Origin: CBDVBD01 sp965372135
Lineage (GTDB): Bacteria > Electryoneota > RPQS01 > CBDVBD01
NCBI GenBank assembly: GCA_965372135.1
Contig: CBDVBD010000117.1
Coordinates: 1-10,571 of the forward strand
Length of the DNA: 10,571 nucleotides
Reading direction: 5' to 3'
This document shows, one piece after another, positions 1-5,902 of the stretch. The translations under genes and the position numbers were made by a program. Each line of letters begins with the position of its first letter. Position 1 is the stretch's first letter. The notes beneath the pieces are model-generated. The model was not told where the DNA came from. It searched no databases and was given only the letters and a program-made list of their open reading frames with translations.

Positions 1-175
1 ATCGTATAGATGATACTTTTAAGTCAGGGAAGCAGGTTTGGATGATTTGTTGGTAGGTAAATAGATTTATTTGTTTTACCTTTAGAATTTTACAAAAAAA
101 GGAGTATCAATAAGGTAGGAAATAACTTAAAAAGCAGGTTTTAGCAGGGGACGGTCTCTATCAAATCCTTCTAAA
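1..175. other. AT-rich flank downstream of the TOPRIM-like gene
   Basis: This stretch is AT-rich and I see no gene in it. The 8-mer AGCAGGTT occurs twice (near 31 and 133). There is a weak 6-bp inverted repeat (GGTAAA near 56, TTTACC near 75) with a 13-nt loop. Neither looks like an intrinsic terminator for the minus-strand operon that ends at 176. The left limit of the presumed transferred module is therefore not visible and may lie outside the window. Confidence 0.4.
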
Positions 176-715
176 TCACACAATACCAAATTTGTCAGCG
201 AAATAGTCAAACGATTTGTTTTTCATTCGTGCATTGTCAATTGAAAAGAATTTTAATATCTCATTCATGAAATCTATTCTAGAATCGAACCTATCTGGTT
301 TCAAATCGTTGAATTGTTCTTTCGTTAACGTATTGGTAGTTTTAAAGCCGCGGAGTTTAAGCTGCTTTAATGAGCTTTTTTCCAGTCCCCCATAATACCA
401 ACTCTCAATTTCCATAATAACAACTAGAATGTTTTTATCACTTGAAATTCTATATCGGGCTGATAATTTTCCCTTCTTTGCAATAACACAAGGTTCATTG
501 TTTATATCGCCAACAAATATGTAATCATCATTCATGTCACTATGACTTTTAAGAAGACTAATAATATACTCGTTCTTTCTTTCGGCATATTTTCTAACTT
601 CTATATAACTATAATGCTCTTCAAAAATAGGTTTTACAATAGTATTAAAAAAGCGTTCATCATCAGGACCTTCAACCCAGATAAATAGCTTAGTGTACAC
701 CATTTTATCACTCAT
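176..715 (-). CDS. TOPRIM-like protein, putative effector nuclease of a two-gene ATPase system
   Basis: A 179-residue protein with a TOPRIM-type N-terminus: a hydrophobic strand leads into VEGPDDERFF (residues 14-23, E15 as the expected catalytic acid). A second strand follows, ending YIFVGDIN (65-72, D70). An acidic/aromatic motif MEIESWYYGG (101-110) recalls the E-x-E-x-W element of small TOPRIM-like families such as DUF4276, RloB and DUF4435. No signal peptide or membrane segment is seen, so it should be cytoplasmic. The ATG overlaps the TGA of the upstream ATPase gene (ATGA, 712-715) with no obvious ribosome site, which points to translational coupling and a fixed ratio of the two proteins. 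In OLD and PARIS systems a TOPRIM domain is the nuclease controlled by an ATPase, and I infer the same here. It is shorter than PARIS AriB as I recall it, and the usual DxD appears as D-I-N. The exact family is uncertain. A non-nuclease role is possible. Confidence 0.72.
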   Translation of the reverse strand: MSDKMVYTKLFIWVEGPDDERFFNTIVKPIFEEHYSYIEVRKYAERKNEYIISLLKSHSDMNDDYIFVGDINNEPCVIAKKGKLSARYRISSDKNILVVIMEIESWYYGGLEKSSLKQLKLRGFKTTNTLTKEQFNDLKPDRFDSRIDFMNEILKFFSIDNARMKNKSFDYFADKFGIV

Positions 716-1953
716 AATAGTTGCTGAATATAAATTTCTTCAATCCCAATTTCATTCTTTAGAAAGGTTTGAACTTCTTTTTTTTCTTTGGGTCTGGTTA
801 TTACAGAAAAGCCATCTTTATCTCGGTGCATAAGAAGTAAATTTTCTATCCCAGCATATTTAACAACTTCTGGATTGTGTGTTGTCACTATGATCTGTTT
901 ATTTTTCGAAGCGTCTTTCATCATTTCCACAACTCGTGAGATTAGAAAAGGATGGATATTGCGTTCCGGTTCCTCAATGATCACTAATGATTTTTCCTCA
1001 AAGTATAAAGCAACGATTAATGCGGTAATATTTACCGTACCATCGGAGATCAATGACGCTGGTAAGTTTCTCTTTTTAAAATACTTTTCCTGCATATTAA
1101 ACAATAATGATTTATCAGGGCGTTTTTTTACTTCTAACTTGTCTACAAATTCTAATAACTCGCGCAACAGATTATGTAACTTTCTTTCACTCTCTTCATC
1201 ATGTAGAATACGGTTAAGTACAATGGATAAATTTTCGCCATTTTCTTCAAGTTCTGCTTTACCAATAGTTTTTGATGCCTGTTTTGGTAATTTTGGGTCA
1301 AAATCATATAGGGAAATTCCATCAGTAATCTTTTTCAATATCTGTTGAAATAACACGCTTGATTCAAGAAGAAGCTTTTTGGGTGAAACATATTGATCCC
1401 AAACATACGATTTCGAAATAGGATATATTTTATTAATATGCTGAGGATTAAAGGTTGGCACCACGTTATCATCTAAATGAGTAAGTGACATTACCGCAGG
1501 TTCTGTGTGCTTGATTGCAAATGTTTCTCTATTCATCAAAACATATTCACATTTTAAAGAATAATCATCTTTTGCTATTTCTGGGAAAGTTTTGCTATCT
1601 CTAAAACTCAAGGCAAACTCATAGTTACTTTCATAAGCTCTCAAGTTAAAGGCTAAATCTTCTGGCAATTCAGGAACATTAAAAGCTACACTATAGCTTG
1701 AATCAAATGAAAAACCAAAAGAAAGCGGTCGAGAAGATTTGATCTTTAGATTCTGTAAGTATTCAGCACCACCTTGCATTGAGATGGCATTTTCCAAACC
1801 ATCCTTTGCAATATCTCTAAAAAATTTAAATGCTTGAATGAAATTGGATTTTCCAGATGCGTTAGCTCCAATCAGGACATTAAATTGACCCAACTCGACT
1901 TCAGTATCCCTAAAGCTCTTAAAGTTATCCAATTTTATCTTCTTGATAGCCAT
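712..1953 (-). CDS. AAA_21/SMC-like ABC-type ATPase, putative sensor of a defence pair
   Basis: A 413-residue ATPase of the OLD/RecF/SMC-like group. The N-terminus has the typical strand-FKSF-strand start (IKLDNFKSF, 6-14). Walker A is GANASGKS (29-36). A signature-like loop LISDGT is at 301-306, Walker B is SLVIIEEPE (322-330, catalytic Glu in EEPE), the D-loop region is RNIHP (331-335), and the switch His lies in TTHNPE (357-362). The segment at about 60-290 is the variable insert that replaces the long coiled coil of true SMC proteins. This arrangement fits ATPases that dimerise and regulate a partner effector. AAGGA lies 8 nt before the ATG, which supports this start. The stop codon overlaps the start of the TOPRIM-like gene. 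The gene is AT-rich, unlike the envelope genes to its right. PARIS AriA and standalone AAA_21 proteins are the closest architectures I can name. The identification as an ATPase is firm and the defence role is inferred. Confidence 0.88.
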   Translation of the reverse strand: MAIKKIKLDNFKSFRDTEVELGQFNVLIGANASGKSNFIQAFKFFRDIAKDGLENAISMQGGAEYLQNLKIKSSRPLSFGFSFDSSYSVAFNVPELPEDLAFNLRAYESNYEFALSFRDSKTFPEIAKDDYSLKCEYVLMNRETFAIKHTEPAVMSLTHLDDNVVPTFNPQHINKIYPISKSYVWDQYVSPKKLLLESSVLFQQILKKITDGISLYDFDPKLPKQASKTIGKAELEENGENLSIVLNRILHDEESERKLHNLLRELLEFVDKLEVKKRPDKSLLFNMQEKYFKKRNLPASLISDGTVNITALIVALYFEEKSLVIIEEPERNIHPFLISRVVEMMKDASKNKQIIVTTHNPEVVKYAGIENLLLMHRDKDGFSVITRPKEKKEVQTFLKNEIGIEEIYIQQLL

Positions 1954-2107
1954 TAATTTTATCCTTATAAATCGACTATATCACTCGGCATGATGAAAGT
2001 TGACAATAATATAAGGTAATTAATCATTGATAAAAAGTCAAGTGTTTTAGAATGTCCTTGATAAAAGGATTTTTAGTGATTGGGTATGTTCATTCCTTGT
2101 CAAGACT
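1954..2107. promoter_or_regulatory. AT-rich spacer with possible promoter for the ATPase-TOPRIM operon
   Basis: On the minus strand TTGTCA (2006-2001) is followed by TATAGT (1980-1975) after 20 nt, or by TGATAT (1983-1978) after 17 nt. A better -35, TTGACT (2041-2036), has no good -10 at normal spacing; TATATT at 2013-2008 is 22 nt away. The AT-rich context and the clear AAGGA before the ATG at 1953 make a promoter here likely, but its exact elements are uncertain. TTGATAAAAG occurs twice (2027-2037 with one extra A, and 2058-2067), 31 bp apart, the first copy overlapping TTGACT. Confidence 0.35.
1962..1966 (-). promoter_or_regulatory. Ribosome binding site of the ATPase gene
   Basis: AAGGA on the minus strand, 8 nt before the ATG at 1953-1951. 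It supports that start codon. Confidence 0.65.
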
Positions 2108-3154
2108 TTATTCTGGTGGGGATGGGAGGGTGGGGATGAAGTCGATGATGCCTAAGCCGGTGCTGTCGAGTTGGTCCCAGATGCCAGCAGCGATGATGGT
2201 GCTGTCGGTGGTACCCCACCAGTTTTGTTCGGCGTCCACCCGGTTTATGGATAGGTTATAATAGGTCCAGGTGTTATCGGAAAAGTCGTTACGACGCAGG
2301 TATGGATTTGACTGATTGATTCCCTGTATCGCTTTATCATTGCCAGTGATTAGGTTATCGGTGATTTCCGGGGAGCTTAGCCACAACCCGAATCCCACGT
2401 GATTGCCAGTGATTTGGGAATTTCTGATGGTGACGGTGTTGGCGGTATATAAACCGGCGAAACCGGTGTCGCAGTCGGCGATGGTGTTGGAGTCGATGAC
2501 GGTAAAGGATACGTATAGGCAATACACGCCCTTGGAGTGCCCGGAAATCCGGTTGCCATAAATCCAGGGGTGTGAGAAAGGGTCGCATTGGATTCCGGTG
2601 GGGTATCCGCCGGGAGTGGGATTGAGGATGTCATTGTCGATAATTTGGGGTTGGGCTTGGTAACTGACATAGATGCCGACATGGGTGAAATTGCGGATGG
2701 TACAGTGTTCTATTGCGGGGGAGGTCAGGGAATCGCACAGGATGCCCAGATTGGAGTATTCAATGGTGCAGTATTTCAGGGACGACAGAGTGTCTGCATC
2801 GCGACCGCTGAAGGATAAGCCGTTCCAGACGCCTTCGTATCCGGTAAAGTGGATGGGGGATTCGGGGGTGCCTTCGGCAATCAGGGACCCGAATACCGCA
2901 ATGCCCATTTTCCAACCCATGCTGACCTCCACGCCGGGGTCAATGGTCAACACGGCTCCGGATGATACGATGACCGGGAATTCCACCAAGAAAGGGGACA
3001 TCTCCAATGTCCAGGTCATGCTGGAGTCGATGTACCCGCCCACCCGACTGGCTTTGATGGGGACGTTAATCGCCATGTCGCCGCTGTCGCAGGCGGTAGT
3101 CATCAGTGCTGCCGAGATCACGATCAGTACAATTAGGATGCGGATGGCGGGCAT
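2108..3154 (-). CDS. Right-handed beta-helix lipoprotein
   Basis: A 348-residue secreted protein. A hydrophobic signal segment (residues 4-19) ends in MTTAC, giving a lipoprotein cysteine at 22 with Asp at +2. Residues 62-104 read as the capping strand typical of these proteins (GAVLTIDPGVEVSMG, then GSLIAEGTPESPIHFTG). From about 110 to 300 there are repeated rungs such as CTIEYSN, CTIRNFTHVGIYV, NRISGHSKGVYC and NLITGNDKAIQG, the pattern of NosD/parallel beta-helix proteins. The end NWWGTTDSTIIAAGIWD is the usual closing motif of this group. The frame stays open to 3433, but the ATG at 3154 starts exactly at the signal peptide, has AAAAGG 10 nt upstream and sits 2 nt after the glycosyltransferase stop. 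It is probably the last gene of the envelope operon. Beta-helix proteins often bind or cleave polysaccharide; no catalytic residues can be assigned here. Confidence 0.85.
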   Translation of the reverse strand: MPAIRILIVLIVISAALMTTACDSGDMAINVPIKASRVGGYIDSSMTWTLEMSPFLVEFPVIVSSGAVLTIDPGVEVSMGWKMGIAVFGSLIAEGTPESPIHFTGYEGVWNGLSFSGRDADTLSSLKYCTIEYSNLGILCDSLTSPAIEHCTIRNFTHVGIYVSYQAQPQIIDNDILNPTPGGYPTGIQCDPFSHPWIYGNRISGHSKGVYCLYVSFTVIDSNTIADCDTGFAGLYTANTVTIRNSQITGNHVGFGLWLSSPEITDNLITGNDKAIQGINQSNPYLRRNDFSDNTWTYYNLSINRVDAEQNWWGTTDSTIIAAGIWDQLDSTGLGIIDFIPTLPSPPE

Positions 3155-3156
3155 GG

Positions 3157-4302
3157 TTACAGTACCTTTTGGTAGGCTTGTTCCAAGTCGGTGACGATGT
3201 TGTTCCAGGCATAGTGTTCCCGGACGGTTCGATGGGCTGCGGATCCTAAGTCTTTTGCCAGTCCGGGATTTTTTATTAATTCGATGACGCCTTCGGCAAA
3301 GTGTGCGCAGTCGCCGTTTTCCGCTACCCAGGCGTTTTGCAGGTGGTGTAAGCCTTGCGCAGAACCCCGGCAGGAGACGATGGGGCGGCTGGTTTCCATG
3401 TAATTCAGCAGCTTGATGGGGAATCCCCACCATCCGAAACGGGGATTCAGGGCTACGTGGCTGCGGGACAGTAGTTCCAATGCTTGGGGGAATGTCAGGT
3501 TGTCGTGGGTTTCCACGGATTGTGTCATTCTTAGGCGCTGGATTTGGCGGCGGAATCGGCTGCCGTCGCCATGGGTGGCGATCATCAGACGGGCGTCGGG
3601 GATTACGTTAGCTACCAGTTTCCAGGCATCGAGCAGGAAATCCAGGTTTTGGTAGCTGTCCAAGTTGCCCATGTAGATGGCAGTGGGTGTGTCGAAAGAA
3701 AGGTAGCCGTTTTTTGGGAGTGACTCCACCGCAGGGGGGATGTGTTGGGTGTTTTCCTTGGCGGCACCTCGGGTAATCATGGCTTGCTGGATTCCGGGAG
3801 TCAGCGCTAAGCAGTGGTCTCCACGAGGGGGGACGTATTGGTCTAAGGCGCGACCTAAGGATTCAAACCGGGACCGCAGCCAGGGACGGCGGAAATAGGT
3901 GGGCAGCTCCTCCGCCAGCATGTTGTGGGCGTGATATATTACCGGAATTCCGGTTTTGCGCCGGACGGCGTAGGCTGACAGAGGGGCTTCGTAGTTGTGG
4001 GCATGGATGACCTGGATGTCGTAGTCGCGCACCACTTTCCGTAAGGTGCGGGTCAGGTTCCAATCCAGGATAGGTTTTCGCCAGTCGGGACCGGAACGGA
4101 TGCGATGGTAACCGGGGAATCCTTTGGCGCGATGTACCGTCATCTCCACCGATCGATGGAGGTCGCCGAAGTGATAGGCGACGATATGGATGTGATGCCC
4201 GCGATTTTCGAGGGCACGGGACATTTGCTCCACCAGCACTTGAGTGCCTTGCGCCGCGGGGAAGGGGCAACCCATTACCATTGCGATTCGCAGGGGTTTC
4301 AT
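3157..4302 (-). CDS. Family 4 glycosyltransferase (GT-B fold)
   Basis: A 381-residue cytoplasmic GT-B enzyme. The N-terminal Rossmann half begins LRIAMVMG (4-11), with a family-type loop PFPAAQGTQVLVEQMSRAL (13-31) and VIHAHNYEAPLSAY (98-111). The C-terminal nucleotide-sugar half starts at AIYMGNLDSYQNLDFLLDAW (208-227) and contains MIATHGDG (240-247) and the donor-site loop GFPIKLLNYMETSRPIVS (293-310). In that loop the classical E-x7-E motif is not intact: Asn300 (KLLNYM) stands where the second Glu is common. I take the ATG at 4302, with GGAGG 7 nt upstream and an ATGA overlap with the preceding phosphodiesterase gene. The longer frame to 4359 begins with a low-complexity Pro/Gly/Arg stretch outside the fold. 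The enzyme probably adds a sugar to a lipid-linked or surface glycan; donor and acceptor are unknown. Confidence 0.87.
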   Translation of the reverse strand: MKPLRIAMVMGCPFPAAQGTQVLVEQMSRALENRGHHIHIVAYHFGDLHRSVEMTVHRAKGFPGYHRIRSGPDWRKPILDWNLTRTLRKVVRDYDIQVIHAHNYEAPLSAYAVRRKTGIPVIYHAHNMLAEELPTYFRRPWLRSRFESLGRALDQYVPPRGDHCLALTPGIQQAMITRGAAKENTQHIPPAVESLPKNGYLSFDTPTAIYMGNLDSYQNLDFLLDAWKLVANVIPDARLMIATHGDGSRFRRQIQRLRMTQSVETHDNLTFPQALELLSRSHVALNPRFGWWGFPIKLLNYMETSRPIVSCRGSAQGLHHLQNAWVAENGDCAHFAEGVIELIKNPGLAKDLGSAAHRTVREHYAWNNIVTDLEQAYQKVL

Positions 4303-5888
4303 AACGCCGCCTCCAGGATGGGTGCGGGTTCGGGGATTATCGGGGCGCCCTCCATCCATTGCGGGACGGGGTGGTTCAGGTGCCGAAGGATGGTGGGTGA
4401 TATGTCGGCGATGTGGGCATGGGAGATGTTCCCGGACGTTTTTTCCTGTTGATAGGCGACGACTATTCCCTGAGAACGATGGGTGCCGTTGAAGCCGGAA
4501 CCTTTGGCGCCCCGGTAGCGGTTTGGTGGTATGGTTTGGACAGGATCATCGGTGACGGCGCTGTTGGAATTACCGATGGCAAGGCTCAAACCGTCGATCA
4601 GGGCAGGTTCCAAGATTAGGTCGGGGATCATGGGGACATATGCGCCGTCGAAGATTTCCTCGCGGCGATAGGCTTTGCTGATAACCGGTTTACCGGTGAT
4701 GGGGCAGCGCCAAGCGAGGAGTTTTTCGCTAAGTTCTTCGATTAGTGAGTCTTTCCCGGATGGGGATACGGTACCGTGGGGATCGCGTCTCTTTAGACGG
4801 CACCAGATCGCGGGGAAGCTGTTGGCTTCTTCGCTGAAGGCAATGGTGTGTTTCCAGTCGATATGGTTGAAGCGGCGTCTGGATTCCAAGGGTCCCATCA
4901 GTGTCTTTCCTTTACGGAACAGCCATTGGGGGACATTTGCGGGCAGGTATTCCAACGCTCGATTGGTAATACTTCTTGAGCGAGATTTTCGTTTTCGACT
5001 GGACAGGAATCGCAGGTAGCCTTGTTTTTGCAGCCACAGATTCAGGTAGATTTCGGTGGTGCCGGCGCCGCCGAAGCCATGGTCGGACATGACGATTAAC
5101 AAGTCTTCCGGATTTAGGAGGTCCAAGAAACCTTGGAGGGCTTGATCTATGCGTTGATATATTTCCGTGAGTGTGTTGCCGAATTCCGCAGCCAGTTCGG
5201 GATCATGGCGGGGGGAATCGGGGTCATGCAGGCTCCAGAAATGATGAGATGCGGTGTCGGATTCGGGGAATACCATCCAGAACAGGTCCCAGGACTCCTT
5301 TTCCCATAACCATTGGAAGATGGTCTGGCGTTTGGCGATGTTTTTAAGCAGGACGTCGCGGGCTGTGGCGTACCATTGGGAGGTGATGCGGGATTCGGAA
5401 ATGCTGCCGTAGGGGTAGTCGCCAAATTTGCGGAACAGTTCGCGGGCAAGTTCCGGGGGATATATCATGCTGCGTTGGGCGGACACTGCCACCGGACAGT
5501 CGAATCCGCCGATTACAATGCCGTTTATGGGATCGGGCGGAGAGGTGGCGGGGATGCCCAAGGAGGCGACTTTCGAGCGGTGTCTGCTCAGGGTTTCGAA
5601 GATGGTGGGTACGCCGCGGTGGCGGGAGTTCAGGAATATCAGGCGATCCTGCCCGGGGAGGCGTCGGGTGAAATCGACGATGCCGTGTTTGCCGGGACCG
5701 ACGCCGGTGATGGCGGTGGTCCAGGCGGGGAAGGACGAATGGGGGACAGTGGAGGACAGCGCAGCGCCAGCGCCGTTTTCCCGTAGGTGTTTTAGCGCGG
5801 GCAGCAATCCACGATCAATCAGGGGCTGGATAAGGTTCCAGCTTCCCCCATCGATGCCGAATACTATCACTCGTGGTTTTTTAGGCAT
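4299..5888 (-). CDS. Type I phosphodiesterase / nucleotide pyrophosphatase-like enzyme
   Basis: A 529-residue member of the alkaline phosphatase superfamily (Phosphodiest, PF01663 type). All six metal-binding positions seem present: D13 (VFGIDGG), D211 and H215 (ESDTASHHFW), D269 and H270 (IVMSDHGFGG), H470 (FNGTHRSQG). The nucleophile region is PHSSFPAWTTAITG (49-62) followed by GPGKHGI (64-70). By alignment to the NPP pattern P-x-x-T-F-P the nucleophile would be S52, where Thr is usual. There is no signal peptide or membrane segment, so it looks cytoplasmic unless anchored by partners. It ends with ATGA overlapping the GT4 start and begins 14 nt after the sulfatase-like gene, with no clear ribosome site. 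Members hydrolyse or transfer phosphodiester or phospho-alcohol groups; the neighbours suggest a glycan or lipid phosphate substrate, which is inference. It is homologous to the partial gene at the right end. Confidence 0.87.
   Translation of the reverse strand: MPKKPRVIVFGIDGGSWNLIQPLIDRGLLPALKHLRENGAGAALSSTVPHSSFPAWTTAITGVGPGKHGIVDFTRRLPGQDRLIFLNSRHRGVPTIFETLSRHRSKVASLGIPATSPPDPINGIVIGGFDCPVAVSAQRSMIYPPELARELFRKFGDYPYGSISESRITSQWYATARDVLLKNIAKRQTIFQWLWEKESWDLFWMVFPESDTASHHFWSLHDPDSPRHDPELAAEFGNTLTEIYQRIDQALQGFLDLLNPEDLLIVMSDHGFGGAGTTEIYLNLWLQKQGYLRFLSSRKRKSRSRSITNRALEYLPANVPQWLFRKGKTLMGPLESRRRFNHIDWKHTIAFSEEANSFPAIWCRLKRRDPHGTVSPSGKDSLIEELSEKLLAWRCPITGKPVISKAYRREEIFDGAYVPMIPDLILEPALIDGLSLAIGNSNSAVTDDPVQTIPPNRYRGAKGSGFNGTHRSQGIVVAYQQEKTSGNISHAHIADISPTILRHLNHPVPQWMEGAPIIPEPAPILEAAL
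4310..4314 (-). promoter_or_regulatory. Ribosome binding site deciding the GT4 start
   Basis: GGAGG on the minus strand, 7 nt before the ATG at 4302-4300 and inside the last codons of the upstream gene. It favours 4302 over the upstream in-frame ATG at 4359. Confidence 0.7.
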
Positions 5889-5902
5889 CGCGGTGTGCCG
5901 TG

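Noticed and set aside
788..1348. Plus-strand open frame of 186 codons
   Set aside because: It is antisense to the conserved ATPase, is Ser-rich, and contains no recognisable motif.
2055..2075. Intrinsic terminator TCCTT..AAGGA followed by TTTTT
   Set aside because: The stem is only 5 bp and the T-run is on the plus strand, where no gene ends. On the minus strand no T-run follows.
3155..3433. Upstream extension of the beta-helix frame by 93 codons
   Set aside because: It overlaps the conserved end of the glycosyltransferase in another frame and reads as Arg/Pro-rich sequence. The signal peptide and ribosome site place the start at 3154.
4303..4359. Longer start of the GT4 gene
   Set aside because: The 19 extra residues are Pro/Gly/Arg-rich, precede the normal first strand of the fold, and lie over the end of the phosphodiesterase gene. 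GGAGG before 4302 fits better.
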